NCBI GenBank assembly: GCA_038326025.1
Contig: JBBQJP010000012.1
Span: forward strand, 1-64,000
Length of the DNA stretch: 64,000 bases
Source of the DNA: CAISIP01 sp038326025
GTDB lineage: Bacteria > Pseudomonadota > Gammaproteobacteria > Burkholderiales > Burkholderiaceae_C
Reading direction: 5' to 3'
The translations under genes were made by a program, and so were the position numbers. The notes below the pieces were generated by a model. The model was not told where the DNA came from. It ran no database searches and saw nothing but the letters and a program-made list of their open reading frames with translations. The number at the start of each line of letters is the position of its first letter. Position 1 is the first letter of the stretch. This document shows, one piece after another, positions 11,000 to 20,849 of the stretch.

Positions 11000-11752
11000 T
11001 CAAGCAGCGTCGGTGGCAACTCCATCGGTTTGCGCGGCGCCACCCAGAAACAGCCGTTCGATATGCGGGTCGGCCAGCAAATCGGCGGCTGGCTTGTGCA
11101 GCACCAGGCGACCGGATTCCAGTGCCATCGCATCATCCGATACCTTCAGCGCACTCTTGACGTTCTGCTCGACCATCAACACAGTTGTCCCCTGATCGGC
11201 AAGTTTTCGCAGCAAGCGGAACACGTCTTGCACCAGCAGAGGCGACAGACCGATCGAGGGCTCATCGATCAACAACACCTTCGGTTGCAGCAGCAAGGCG
11301 CGACCGATTTCAAGCTGCTTTTGCTCACCGCCGGACAGCGCCGATGCCTGGCTGTGCAGCCGCTCCTTGACGCGCGGAAAAAATTCCAGCACGCCAGGAA
11401 TGCGCGCATGGGTCGTCTTCATGCCCAGCGTGATTCCGCCCAGTTCGAGGTTCTGGAACACCGTGAGCTGACTGAACAGGTTGCGACCCTGTGGCACGAA
11501 AGCGATGCCCTTGTCGAGCAGCGCTTTCTGGGTAGAACCTCCCACTTCCACGCCATTGAGCAGGATCCGGCCCTGACGCGGCTTGAGCAGGCCGAACAAG
11601 GTCTTGAGCACGGTCGACTTCCCCGCGCCGTTGGGTCCGAGCAACAAGGTGATGCTGCCCCTGCGTACCTGGAAAGACAGATTGTTCAGGATCATGAAAT
11701 CCTTGTAGCCTGCCACCACGTCATCGAATTCAATGCAGATGTCGTTGGGCAT
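11000..11752 (-). CDS. livF: Branched-chain amino acid ABC transporter ATP-binding protein LivF-type
   Basis: A 250-residue ATPase with Walker A GPNGAGKST, signature LSGGEQKQLEIGRAL and Walker B VLLIDEPSIGLSP. It is the second of the two ATPases of a Liv/HAAT importer. It starts 2 bp after the livG stop. The last of five transporter genes in order binding protein, LivH, LivM, LivG, LivF, which is the usual operon order. The substrate of the system is not determined by the ATPase. Confidence 0.93.
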   Translation of the reverse strand: MPNDICIEFDDVVAGYKDFMILNNLSFQVRRGSITLLLGPNGAGKSTVLKTLFGLLKPRQGRILLNGVEVGGSTQKALLDKGIAFVPQGRNLFSQLTVFQNLELGGITLGMKTTHARIPGVLEFFPRVKERLHSQASALSGGEQKQLEIGRALLLQPKVLLIDEPSIGLSPLLVQDVFRLLRKLADQGTTVLMVEQNVKSALKVSDDAMALESGRLVLHKPAADLLADPHIERLFLGGAAQTDGVATDAA

Positions 11753-11754
11753 GA

Positions 11755-12543
11755 TCAGTCTCCCAGGTAGGCGTCGAGCACCTGCTTGTTCGCCCGGATC
11801 TCGGCCGGCGTGCCGATCGCCATGACCTTGCCTTCGACCATCACCATGATGCGGTGACACAGGTCCATGACGAAGTCCATGTTGTGTTCGATCACGACAA
11901 ACGAACTCCTGCTGCCTGCCGCCGGATTCCGGTTCAGCTCCTTGAGCAGGCGCGAGATGCCACCGACCAGGCTGGGATTGACGCCGGCACACGGTTCGTC
12001 GAGCAGCACCAGATCGGGTTCGCTCATGAAGGCCATCGCGATGTCGACCAGTTTCTGCTGGCCATAACTGAGTTCACCTGCCTTTTGCGACGCCACATGG
12101 CGGATGCGGAACTGGTCGATCAGTGCATCGGCCTTGGCGCCCAGACCAGAGTCGCCTGGAGCGAACATGCGGCCGAACATCGACCCTTTGTGTTCCTGCG
12201 CTGCAACGATGAGGTTGTCGCGCACCGTCATCTTGCCGAACACCTGCAGGGTCTGGAAGGTGCGCCCGACACCGCGCCGGTTCAATTCCAGCGGACCAAG
12301 ACGGGTAACGTCTTCGCCGTTGAGCTCGATCTTCCCTGCGTCGGGCGTGATCTGGCCCAGCATGCTGTTGAACAGCGTGGTCTTGCCCGAACCATTGGGC
12401 CCGATCACGCCAAAAATCTCACCCGGCTGCACTTCAAAACTCACGCCACCTACGGCCTGGATGGCACCGTAGGCCTTCTTCAGCCCGCTGACCTTGAGCA
12501 GCGGTCGGTCCAGGGGATGGTTTTGATGGTGGGACTGCGTCAT
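11755..12543 (-). CDS. livG: Branched-chain amino acid ABC transporter ATP-binding protein LivG-type
   Basis: A 262-residue ATPase with Walker A GPNGSGKTT, signature ELSYGQQKLVDIAMAF (a Y in place of the second glycine, common in LivG) and Walker B LVLLDEPCAGVNPSL. Its ATG overlaps the livM stop by 4 bp, indicating translational coupling. A longer upstream reading frame exists but lies inside livM and is not the likely start. It works with LivF on the cytoplasmic face of the LivHM pore. Confidence 0.93.
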   Translation of the reverse strand: MTQSHHQNHPLDRPLLKVSGLKKAYGAIQAVGGVSFEVQPGEIFGVIGPNGSGKTTLFNSMLGQITPDAGKIELNGEDVTRLGPLELNRRGVGRTFQTLQVFGKMTVRDNLIVAAQEHKGSMFGRMFAPGDSGLGAKADALIDQFRIRHVASQKAGELSYGQQKLVDIAMAFMSEPDLVLLDEPCAGVNPSLVGGISRLLKELNRNPAAGSRSSFVVIEHNMDFVMDLCHRIMVMVEGKVMAIGTPAEIRANKQVLDAYLGD

Positions 12544-13523
12544 GGTTGCGCTCCCGCCGCTTGCGCCGCCTTGGCCCTTGCCTGCGACGCCAGGCGCGAC
12601 TGTTGACGCGCCCGGATCCGGTCGGGGATGCTGAGCAGGCCATCTGGCAGCCAGATCATCAGCAGCACCACCGCGACACCGAACACGAACAGATACCAGG
12701 CCTGCGCAAAGCGCAGCCACTCAGGCAGCAACACCCCCACAGCAGCACCCAGTACCGGGCCGAAAAAATAGCCCGGCCCACCCACCACCACCATCAGATA
12801 CATCATGATCGACGAGGCCACCGTGAACGGGCCGGGCTCGATGTACTGCACCAGGCTGGCGAAAAGTGCGCCGGCAATGCCGGCATAGGCCGCGCCAATG
12901 GCGAAACTGAGCAAGGTGTAGGCGCGAATGTTCACACCCAGGCTTTCGGCCCGAATCGGGTTGTCTCGCAATGCCGTGAAGGCCTTGCCCCAGGGACTGC
13001 GCAGCAGGCCGCCCAGCAGCAGCGCGAGCAACACCGTCACGACCAGCACAAAGTAGTAGTAAGCCAGGTTGCCATCCAGGCTCAGGCCCGGCAGGCTGGG
13101 ACGTTCGATGTTGTTGATGCCGAAGGTGCCGCCGGTCAACCACTCCTCGTTGCGCATCACCAGCCACACCGCGGTATTGAAGCCCAGGGTCGCAAAGGCC
13201 AGGTAAATCGTCTGTACCCGTAGCGCCGGGAAACCCAGAATGATGCCGACGAAAAAGCAGATCGCGGCGGCGGCCGGCAAGCCCAGCCAGAAGCTCACAC
13301 CTGCCTTCATCAGAATGGCCACGGTGTAGGCGCCAATTCCGAAAAACGCGGCGTGCCCGAGCGACTTCTGGCCAGCGTAGCCGACCGTCAGGTTCAGCCC
13401 CATCGTGGCGATGACGAATACCAGCCAGTAGGTCAGCAGATAGATGCCATAGTTCTTCAGGAAATGAGGCGCCACCAGCAATGTCACGGCCAGCAGGCCG
13501 AGCACCCAGGTTGACCATTTCAT
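12540..13523 (-). CDS. livM: Branched-chain amino acid ABC transporter permease LivM-type
   Basis: A 327-residue inner-membrane permease with about nine hydrophobic segments and the LivM signature region NLTVGYAGQKSLGHAAFFG near residue 45. It pairs with LivH to form the translocation pore. Its start overlaps the livH stop by 4 bp and its own stop overlaps the livG start, so the middle of the operon is tightly coupled. The basic C-terminal tail (about residues 300-327) is cytoplasmic and variable in the family. Confidence 0.92.
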   Translation of the reverse strand: MKWSTWVLGLLAVTLLVAPHFLKNYGIYLLTYWLVFVIATMGLNLTVGYAGQKSLGHAAFFGIGAYTVAILMKAGVSFWLGLPAAAAICFFVGIILGFPALRVQTIYLAFATLGFNTAVWLVMRNEEWLTGGTFGINNIERPSLPGLSLDGNLAYYYFVLVVTVLLALLLGGLLRSPWGKAFTALRDNPIRAESLGVNIRAYTLLSFAIGAAYAGIAGALFASLVQYIEPGPFTVASSIMMYLMVVVGGPGYFFGPVLGAAVGVLLPEWLRFAQAWYLFVFGVAVVLLMIWLPDGLLSIPDRIRARQQSRLASQARAKAAQAAGAQP

Positions 13524-14395
13524 ACCTTCCTCTCTTCCCTGCGCCCGAGCAGACCTTGCGGCTTGAACAGAATCACGATCATGAAAATCACCAGGGCCAC
13601 CGCATCCTTGTACGACGGCGAGATGTAGGCGGCCGCGAGGTTTTCACTGACACCGACAATCAGCCCGCCCAACAACGCGCCACGCGAATTGTTGAAACCG
13701 CCAATGATGGCGGCGAAGAACGCCTTGGTGCCGAGCGACTCGCCCATGTCGAACTTGGCCAGGTAGGTTGGCGCGACCAGCAAGGCAGCAGACACCGCCA
13801 GCACGGCATTGATCGCGAACGTGTAGAAGATCATGCGCGGCACATTGATGCCCAGCACCGACGCACTCTCGGTGTTTTGCGCCACCGCCTGCATCGCACG
13901 GCCCGTAACTGTTTTGGTGAGAAAGGCTTGTGTCACCAGTACCAGTGCCAGTGCCAGCGTGAAGGTTCCGACGTCCGAGAGCGTAAAGGTGACACCGGCC
14001 ACCTTGAACAGTTCATAAGGGAACAGCGACCGAAATGGATGGGCCTCGGCGCTGTAGCCTGCACGAAGGCCATTGCGCATGGCGATCGACAGGCCGATGG
14101 TTGCCACAACGATGGGCATCATGCCGTACTTGAACAACGGATCGACAACGCCGCGCTTGAATACCCAACCGAGCAGGAATATCGCCACGAGACAGGCCGC
14201 CAGAAAGGCCGCCAGCAACGGAAGTCCGGCCGAGGTGAAGGCCAGCATGATGAAGGCCGGCAACATCACGAACTCGCCCTGCGCGAAATTGATGGTGCCG
14301 CTGGCCTGCCACAGCAGCGTGAAGCCCAGCGCGGCCAGTGCGTAGATCGCACCGGTGGCCATGCCACTGAAAAGCAATTGGAAGAAATCGGTCAT
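13520..14395 (-). CDS. livH: Branched-chain amino acid ABC transporter permease LivH-type
   Basis: A 291-residue permease with about eight membrane segments. It opens FFQLLFSGMATGAIYALAAL, the standard LivH start, and contains GTINFAQGEFVM near residue 33 and a conserved loop (FNNSRGALLGGL) near residue 225. It is separated from the binding-protein gene by 130 bp and overlaps livM by 4 bp. Confidence 0.92.
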   Translation of the reverse strand: MTDFFQLLFSGMATGAIYALAALGFTLLWQASGTINFAQGEFVMLPAFIMLAFTSAGLPLLAAFLAACLVAIFLLGWVFKRGVVDPLFKYGMMPIVVATIGLSIAMRNGLRAGYSAEAHPFRSLFPYELFKVAGVTFTLSDVGTFTLALALVLVTQAFLTKTVTGRAMQAVAQNTESASVLGINVPRMIFYTFAINAVLAVSAALLVAPTYLAKFDMGESLGTKAFFAAIIGGFNNSRGALLGGLIVGVSENLAAAYISPSYKDAVALVIFMIVILFKPQGLLGRREERKV

Positions 14396-14525
14396 GCGGC
14401 CCCCGGTGCCCGCGCACCCGAAGCGGACAGGACAGATGGTGTACTTTCAGGCAAGCCCCGGCACACGCGGCCGGAGCACACAGGACGCCCCGCCACCAGT
14501 GGCCGGGACACTACTCGGGTTCTGA

Positions 14526-15662
14526 TTACTTCTTGCCGACAGCCGGCAAGGTCTCAACAACTATCTGCTTGCCGCCCTTGACCTCGACCAGGAAGCTCTC
14601 GCGGTCCATGTCGCCCTTGTCATCGAACGCCACATCCAGCAGGATGCCGGGGTGTTGCTTCACGCTGAAGCTGGCATTGTGCAGGGCTGCAGCTACCGCC
14701 TTGCGGTCGAGTTTGCCGGCCTTTTCGATCGCGGCCTTGAGCAGATAGACGCCGGTATATCCCTTGATACCGTTGTGATCCGACACTGCGTTGTATTCCT
14801 TCTGGTATTTGTCGCCAAAGGCCTTGAACTGCGGCGCATCGACCGTCAGGCCGACGTGGGCCAAAGCACCGTTGGCCGCTTCTGCCGCCAGTTCGATCAC
14901 CTTTTGACCGGTCAGCGTCGTCTCGCCGATGACGGGCTTGGTCCAGCCCTGTTTGCGCAACTCGCGCAGCGCGCGCGCCGACTCTTCCTCGTTGGTGTAG
15001 ATGAAAACCGCGTCGGCATTGCTTTGCTTGGCCTTGAGCACTGCGGCAGAAAAGTCGACCTGACCCGCGTCGGTAGAGATATCGGCAACGATCTTCGTTG
15101 GACCCGTCTCGAGCAATTGGGTGATGGCGTCGCGCCCGCCCTTGCCAAAGTCGTTGTTCACATAGATCACCGCAAGTGTCTTGGCCTTGCCCTGTATGTA
15201 ACGCGCTACCTTGGGGAAACTGGTGGACTGGCCAAAGCTGGTGCGAAATACGTACGGGTTGCCTTGTGCCGTAATGGAGGCAGCCTCGCCGCCAGTGAAG
15301 TTGGGCACCTCTGCACGCCGGCTCTCAGCCATGCTGACCATAATGGAGCCTGAGAACACCGGGCCGAAGATTGCAAACGCGCCGTCATCGACCGCCTTTT
15401 GCGTCAATCCCTTGGCCACACCGGGATTGGTCTGCGTATCGGAGGTCGTGGTCTGGATCTTCTTGCCCATGACGCCTCCGGCGGCGTTGATTTCCTTGAC
15501 TGCGAGTTCGACACCATTCTTGAAATTGGTACCCGCTGTGGCGCCGCCGCCCGACAACTCGACGATGTTGGAAATCTTGATCACATCCTGCGCGAACGTG
15601 GTGCCCGCGCATGCCATCACGGCACAGGCTGCAAGCAGTTTCAAAGTCAGGCGCTTTTGCAT
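14526..15662 (-). CDS. Branched-chain amino acid ABC transporter substrate-binding protein
   Basis: A 378-residue periplasmic binding protein of the LivK/HAAT type (Peripla_BP_6). It has a Sec signal peptide of about 25 residues (KLLAACAVMACAGTTFAQ) with cleavage expected after the second alanine of TTFAQ. The mature start VIKISNIVELSGGGATAG is typical of the family. It captures the substrate, an amino acid or related small acid, and passes it to LivHM. ATG at 15662 is preceded by an AGGAG site. It is the first gene of the five-gene operon, with a 346-bp upstream region. Confidence 0.92.
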   Translation of the reverse strand: MQKRLTLKLLAACAVMACAGTTFAQDVIKISNIVELSGGGATAGTNFKNGVELAVKEINAAGGVMGKKIQTTTSDTQTNPGVAKGLTQKAVDDGAFAIFGPVFSGSIMVSMAESRRAEVPNFTGGEAASITAQGNPYVFRTSFGQSTSFPKVARYIQGKAKTLAVIYVNNDFGKGGRDAITQLLETGPTKIVADISTDAGQVDFSAAVLKAKQSNADAVFIYTNEEESARALRELRKQGWTKPVIGETTLTGQKVIELAAEAANGALAHVGLTVDAPQFKAFGDKYQKEYNAVSDHNGIKGYTGVYLLKAAIEKAGKLDRKAVAAALHNASFSVKQHPGILLDVAFDDKGDMDRESFLVEVKGGKQIVVETLPAVGKK

Positions 15663-16008
15663 GAAGTGTCTCCTAGGGGTTGGGATATCAAACAGGTTAG
15701 AGGGCAGTCGACAGGCGGAACCCGTAGCGCATTGCGCGGGCAAAGGTCACACACACCCGAAAACGGTGTCCGCGCGCATTGTGGCCGAAATTGGAGCGAA
15801 ATCAGTCGGACAACCGTCATGTGAGAAGCAAAATGTCGCGGAATGGCCAGGCCGCTACGCAGAGCTGGCCTGCCGCCTCGTCGTTTTGATGCCAATGGGG
15901 CATGTAAGCATGCGAAGACGCGGTCAAGCGGGTATTGCCGGTGCAGCAGGGACCTTCAGGTGCCAAACGCAACCCGATATGACAGGTGTCCCCGCGGGGC
16001 GTACCCCT
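15663..16008 (-). promoter_or_regulatory. 346-bp gap: upstream region of the liv operon
   Basis: No supported gene is seen here. It lies between the GST stop (16009) and the binding-protein start, so it should hold the liv promoter, but I cannot fix a convincing -35/-10 pair by eye. A 6-bp inverted pair (CAGGCC at 15848-15853, GGCCTG at 15867-15872) could form a weak hairpin. Confidence 0.4.
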
Positions 16009-16644
16009 TCAGGCCGTGCGCCGCAGCGCCACGGCAAATCCACGCTGCACGGCCGGTCGCGCCATCATCGCGTCGTACCAGCGCTGCACCTGCGGGAAGT
16101 CGGCCAGATCGACCTTGTGCCGCTCATGGCGCCAGACCCAGCCCAGAATCGCGAAATCGGCGATCGACAGTTCGTCAGCGAAAAAGTCCCGGCCCGCGAG
16201 CCGGCGGTCCATCACGCCATACAGGCGACGGGTTTCGGCCATGAAACGCTCCAGGCCATAACGCCGGTCCGTCTCGTTGTCCAGCGCAATGAAGTGGTGC
16301 ACCTGCCCCGGCATGGGACCGAAGCCGCCCATCTGGAACATCAGCCACTCCAGCGCAGCAATACGTCGCAGCGGATCCGTCGGCAGGAACTTGCCGGACT
16401 TTTCCGCCAGGTAGATCAGGATCGCGCCAGATTCGAAGATTCCGACCGGCCCGCCGCCGGGGCCCTGCGGATCGACGATGGCCGGGATCTTGTTGTTCGG
16501 GCTGATCTTCAGAAAGTCAGGCGCATTCTGCTCGCCCTTGGTGATGTCCACCACAGATACGTCATAGGGCAAGCCCATTTCCTCGAGTGCGACGCTGATC
16601 TTGCGTCCGTTCGGTGTGTCGAAAGCGTACAACTGGATGCTCAT
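16009..16644 (-). CDS. Glutathione S-transferase, YfcG/YghU-like
   Basis: A 211-residue GST. The N-terminus IQLYAFDTPNGRKISVALEE with the TPNGRK loop, and the SPNNKIPAI cis-proline loop, are typical of the bacterial Nu-class (YfcG/YghU) enzymes, which act on disulfide bonds and organic hydroperoxides. ESGAILIYLAEKSG is the glutathione gamma-glutamyl contact and the C-terminal half carries LSIADFAI. It lies 90 bp downstream of the TRAP permease on the same strand and may be cotranscribed. The physiological substrate cannot be told from sequence. Confidence 0.87.
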   Translation of the reverse strand: MSIQLYAFDTPNGRKISVALEEMGLPYDVSVVDITKGEQNAPDFLKISPNNKIPAIVDPQGPGGGPVGIFESGAILIYLAEKSGKFLPTDPLRRIAALEWLMFQMGGFGPMPGQVHHFIALDNETDRRYGLERFMAETRRLYGVMDRRLAGRDFFADELSIADFAILGWVWRHERHKVDLADFPQVQRWYDAMMARPAVQRGFAVALRRTA

Positions 16645-16734
16645 GAAACAGGCTCCGCCCGGTGGGGCTTACAGGGGTTGAAAGAAAGAAGACAAAACGG
16701 CCACGCGGACCGAGAAGGCCCGCGCGACACAAGA

Positions 16735-18600
16735 TCAGGAAGCTGTTCGCGTCGGTTTAGCGCTCGCACCGCGCAACAGCAACTGGCTGGCGATCACCGC
16801 TCCAATCAGCGCCACACCGATCAGGTCGGACTGCCAGCCCGGCTTGATCAGCACCAACGCGGCCGCGATCAGCAGGATCCGATCCCACCACCGGGCGGGA
16901 CCGAAGAAGAAATAGGCGTGCAGACCCGCAGCCAGACAGACGACGCCCACGGTGGCGGTCACCGCCGACGAGACCATGGTCGGCACGTCGCCCATCAGCA
17001 ACAGTGAGGGCGAAGAGACGAACATGAACGGAATGATGTAGCCGGTCAAACCCAGCTTGACCGCAGCCCAGCTGGTTTGCATCAGCGTGCCACGTGAAAT
17101 GCCGTTGGCAGCATAAACCGCCATCGCCACCGGCGGTGTAATCGCCGACAACACGGCGAAGTAAAGCACAAACAGATGCGCGGCTTCCACCTGCACGCCA
17201 AGCTTGACCAGTGCCGGTACCAGCAAGGCCACCTGCACGATATAGGCGGGCGTCGTCGGCAGACCCATGCCCAGCAAAATGCCGGCCAGCATGGTCAGCA
17301 GCAGCGCCAGGATCAGCGAATTTTGCGACAACGCCAATACCACGCCGGTAAATGCCAGGCCCAGGCCGGTCAGTGTGATGGTGCCGATGACGATGCCGGC
17401 GCAGGCGCAGGCCAGCGCAACCACCAGCGTGTTGCGGGCGCCGGACTCGAGCGCGTCCATGATGGCGCGCAACGTGAAGGTCTTGCGGGTGCTGGCACGC
17501 AGCCAGGTCGTCGGGATGACCGAGCCGATTCCGCACAAAGCGGAGAACGCCGCGCTGTACCCGGCCAGCAGCACCACGACGATCACCACCAGCGGCAGGA
17601 ACAGATGGCCGCGCTCGAGCAACACGGTCTTCAGGCGCGGCAGATCGGCTTTGGGCAATCCGACCAGACCAATCCGCCGGGCCTCGAAATGCACGGCCAT
17701 GAAAACCGCCACGTAATACAGAACCGCCGGCAGGATTGCGAAGCCGGCCACCGTCAGATAGGAGACACCGAGGAATTCGGCCATGACGAAGGCGGCCGCG
17801 CCCATGATGGGCGGCATCAGCTGGCCACCGGTCGAGGCCACGGCTTCAACCGCCCCGGCAAATGCGGGCCGATAGCCGGTACGCATCATCAGCGGAATGG
17901 TGAAGGTGCCCGTAGTCATCACGTTGGCCACCGCGCTGCCCGACACCGTGCCGAACAGGCTGCTGGTGATGACCGCCACCTTGGCCGGACCACCCGAGGT
18001 ATGGCCGGCCAGCGCCAGCGCGAAATCCATGAACAGCTGCCCTGCCCCGCTGCGCTCGACAAAAGCGCCAAACAAAATGAACAGCATCACATAAGTGGCC
18101 GACACATACAGCGGAATGCCGAAGATGCCTTCGGTCGTGAGGTACAGCTGATCGAGCATGATGCCAACCGACTGGTTGCCCTGCGTCAGACCATAGACCA
18201 GGAATACGATGGCCGTGATCGGCAAGGCCCAGCCAGTTGCCCGCCGCGTCGCCTCCAGGATCAGCAGGATCATGGCCCCGCCAAATACATAGTCGGCCAT
18301 CCGCGGATCGTCGACGTAATACATGCGGCCCTGGATGTACGCCAGATTGAAGCTCGGATACAGGGCCGCCGCGGCGGCTGCGAGTACCAGCAGCACATCG
18401 AACCACCCGACACGTTCTGCCGTGCCATGGCGCCCTGGCATGATCAGGAAGGCCATCACCAGGGCGAACGTGATGTGCGCGCCGCGCATCACATAGGCGT
18501 CGGGCGGCCCGACAAAGGCAACAACCAGATGAAACACCGACATCGCCACCGCAACGGTGGAAATCAGGCGCCGTGATACGACCGCAGGCAGTGCCAACAT
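16735..18600 (-). CDS. TRAP transporter fused permease (4TM/12TM)
   Basis: A 621-residue inner-membrane protein fusing the small (DctQ-like, about the first 130 residues) and large (DctM-like) TRAP permease subunits, as in the 4TM/12TM family that pairs with TAXI binding proteins. Landmarks include FGTVSGSAVANVMTTGTFTI and GGQLMPPIMGAAAFVMAEF in the first DctM half, and LGMGLPTTPAYIVQVAL and AITPPVAMAVYAANG in the second. It imports an unidentified organic acid using an ion gradient. It starts 102 bp after the stop of its TAXI partner gene (18703-19641). Confidence 0.93.
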   Translation of the reverse strand: MLALPAVVSRRLISTVAVAMSVFHLVVAFVGPPDAYVMRGAHITFALVMAFLIMPGRHGTAERVGWFDVLLVLAAAAAALYPSFNLAYIQGRMYYVDDPRMADYVFGGAMILLILEATRRATGWALPITAIVFLVYGLTQGNQSVGIMLDQLYLTTEGIFGIPLYVSATYVMLFILFGAFVERSGAGQLFMDFALALAGHTSGGPAKVAVITSSLFGTVSGSAVANVMTTGTFTIPLMMRTGYRPAFAGAVEAVASTGGQLMPPIMGAAAFVMAEFLGVSYLTVAGFAILPAVLYYVAVFMAVHFEARRIGLVGLPKADLPRLKTVLLERGHLFLPLVVIVVVLLAGYSAAFSALCGIGSVIPTTWLRASTRKTFTLRAIMDALESGARNTLVVALACACAGIVIGTITLTGLGLAFTGVVLALSQNSLILALLLTMLAGILLGMGLPTTPAYIVQVALLVPALVKLGVQVEAAHLFVLYFAVLSAITPPVAMAVYAANGISRGTLMQTSWAAVKLGLTGYIIPFMFVSSPSLLLMGDVPTMVSSAVTATVGVVCLAAGLHAYFFFGPARWWDRILLIAAALVLIKPGWQSDLIGVALIGAVIASQLLLRGASAKPTRTAS

Positions 18601-18702
18601 GCGATTACTCCGACGCCAGAGGGCGCCAACCGAGGACAGGTAAAGCGCTCAAGGCGCCGGACGGGCGCGGCGGGTGACTTTGGGTCCCCGCCGCTTCGGG
18701 CA

Positions 18703-19641
18703 TCAAAGTGCGCCGACTTCCTTGTAGTACTTCATGGCGCCCTTGTGCATCGGCACGCCAATGTCCTCGGCCATCATCTTGGGCGTAATGGAGCCCATGG
18801 CTTTCGCGATCGCACCCAGATCGGCCTTGTTGTCGACCATGCCCTTGAGTACCTTGTACACAATGTTTTCATCCAGATCACAGCGTGCGACCATGTGGGT
18901 GGCATATCCGATGGTCTGCACATCCTGCGTCTGTTTCGGGTAGCTGCCGGCGGGAATGATCAGCTTGGTATAGCCCGGATTGAGCTTGCGCATGGCCTGG
19001 AACTTGTCATCCGGAATGCCGACCAGTTTGATGTCACGCGCCGAGGCCAGATCCATGATGGCCGATGCCGGTACGGTCGTGCCCAGCGTGAAGGCTTGCG
19101 CGTTGTTGTCCTTCATCAGTGACACCGCGTCGGTATACGACACGTAGCTCACGCGCGACATGTCCTGGTACTTCAGGCCATACACCTCAAGCGACTGCCC
19201 GCTGATGAATTCCGCCGTGTTGCCCTTGGGCTGCACCGCCAGCGATTTCCCCTTGAGATCGCCCAGCGAATTGATGCCCGCATCGGCATTGGCCACCACC
19301 TGATAGTACTGTGGGTAAAGGCTGGCTACGTTGCACACGTTTTTGGTGGGTGTATCAAACGGGGCCCGTCCGGCCACACCGTCAACGGTCGAGATCGAAT
19401 TGCCAAAGCCCATGTCGGCCTTGCCGGCATCGACGCCCTTGACATTGGCAATACCCGCACCCGGCAATACCTGGACCTTGAGGCCGGCCTTGTCGGCAAT
19501 GTTGGCGATGGCGCCGCCGAGCGGATACCAGGATCCGCCCTGGGGGCCGGTCATCAGTTTGACCTGTTGCGCCTGCACGCCGGTGGCGCCCATAAGGGCA
19601 GCAGTGAAGATGACGGACAGGCTCTTGGTGGAAATGGACAC
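18703..19641 (-). CDS. TAXI-family TRAP transporter solute-binding protein
   Basis: A 312-residue periplasmic binding protein of the TAXI (TRAP-associated extracytoplasmic immunogenic) family. A signal peptide of about 25 residues (VIFTAALMGATGVQAQQ) precedes the mature start VKLMTGPQGGSWYPLGGAIA. The start is a GTG at 19641 with a GGAGC site 5 bp upstream; the next upstream in-frame starts would add non-signal sequence. It is the partner of the fused TRAP permease downstream. TAXI proteins are proposed to bind glutamate, 2-oxoglutarate or related acids, but the ligand here is unknown. Confidence 0.92.
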   Translation of the reverse strand: MSISTKSLSVIFTAALMGATGVQAQQVKLMTGPQGGSWYPLGGAIANIADKAGLKVQVLPGAGIANVKGVDAGKADMGFGNSISTVDGVAGRAPFDTPTKNVCNVASLYPQYYQVVANADAGINSLGDLKGKSLAVQPKGNTAEFISGQSLEVYGLKYQDMSRVSYVSYTDAVSLMKDNNAQAFTLGTTVPASAIMDLASARDIKLVGIPDDKFQAMRKLNPGYTKLIIPAGSYPKQTQDVQTIGYATHMVARCDLDENIVYKVLKGMVDNKADLGAIAKAMGSITPKMMAEDIGVPMHKGAMKYYKEVGAL

Positions 19642-19895
19642 GGTTTGCTCCTTAGATGTACTTGTTGGTGTGGTCCTGACCGGCAGGATGCCGGTCGGAA
19701 AAAATTGAGGCGAAGGCCTCGGTGCGGCTGATGGCCACCGCACGCGACTGGGATATCGGTGTGTCTTGTCTCCTTGCCTGATCGAATGTAACCAATCCCG
19801 CAATGCATTTGCCACGCAATTGCCGGCACTTGTCTGACAAGTGTGCCTGCTATTGCCGCGAGCCGTCAAGCAATACTACCAACTTGATAGCGCTA

Positions 19896-20774
19896 TTACA
19901 GACTCTGCGCCACCTGAGTGCGCAGTTCCGGCGTAACCTGCGGCAGCACACCAAACCAAGACTCGAACGCCGGACGCGCCTGGTGCAGCAGCATACCCAG
20001 CCCACCCACCGTTCGATGGCCACGTGCCTGCGCGGTCTGCAGCAACGGAGTCTGCAGTGGCACGTAGACCAGATCCGACACCACCGCATGCAACGGCAGT
20101 GCATCGAGAGACAGATCCAACGGCGCCTCATTGCCCATGCCCTGGCTGGTGGTGTTTACCAGCAACGCGGCGCCATCGAGCGCATCATGGCGTTGCGCCC
20201 ACGGTACCGCGACCACGACCGGACTGAACTCATGGGCCAGCGCCAGCGCCTTGTCTGGCGACCGATTGCAGACACGGATCTCGCGCACACCCTTGTCTGC
20301 CAGAGCGACAACGACGGCCCGCGCGGCGCCACCGGCACCGATCACGGCTGCCGGCCCGTCGGCGGGCTTCCACTGCGGTGCTTCGGCCATCAGGTTTTGC
20401 AGATAACCATAGGCGTCGGTGTTGAAGCCAACCAGCGAACCGTCCTGTTGTACGACAACCAGGTTGATAGCGCCAATGCGCTGGGCCACCGGATCGACCC
20501 GATCCACCAGCGACATTGCCGCCACCTTGTGCGGAATCGTCAGGTTGCAGCCGGCAAACCCCAACACCGGCAGGGCCTGCAAGGCTTGCGCCAGATTCTG
20601 CGGCTCAACCGGCAGCAATACATAACTGCCACGCAGACCATGCTGCGCGATCCAGTGGTTATGGATGTCCGGCGAACGCGAATGCGACACAGGCCAGCCC
20701 ATCAGGCCGGCCAGGACAAAGGGACGATGGTTCATATTCATCAGTGACAGTCGGGGAACATGGGAGTCGGACAT
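19896..20774 (-). CDS. aroE: Shikimate dehydrogenase (canonical)
   Basis: A 292-residue NADP-dependent shikimate dehydrogenase, step 4 of the shikimate pathway. The substrate motif is intact (GWPVSHSRSPDIHN), as are the catalytic lysine (IPHKVAAMS), the aspartate in GFNTDAYG and the nucleotide motif VIGAGGAARA. ATG at 20774 has an AAAGGG site 7 bp upstream; ATGs at 20741 and 20735 are alternatives giving a shorter N-terminus. It is divergent from the EamA gene at 20850 with a 75-bp gap. aroC lies 2 kb away on the same strand. Confidence 0.95.
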   Translation of the reverse strand: MSDSHVPRLSLMNMNHRPFVLAGLMGWPVSHSRSPDIHNHWIAQHGLRGSYVLLPVEPQNLAQALQALPVLGFAGCNLTIPHKVAAMSLVDRVDPVAQRIGAINLVVVQQDGSLVGFNTDAYGYLQNLMAEAPQWKPADGPAAVIGAGGAARAVVVALADKGVREIRVCNRSPDKALALAHEFSPVVVAVPWAQRHDALDGAALLVNTTSQGMGNEAPLDLSLDALPLHAVVSDLVYVPLQTPLLQTAQARGHRTVGGLGMLLHQARPAFESWFGVLPQVTPELRTQVAQSL

Positions 20775-20849
20775 TTTCACCCTTTCCGGCATCGACCCCG
20801 CAGCACCCGCTTCGCGCACCAGGCACATCAACGACAATCCCGCGCATCC

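Noticed and set aside
17176..18576. 466-codon frame antisense to the TRAP permease
   Set aside because: A Gln/His/Arg-rich shadow; the TRAP frame has clear membrane segments and motifs.
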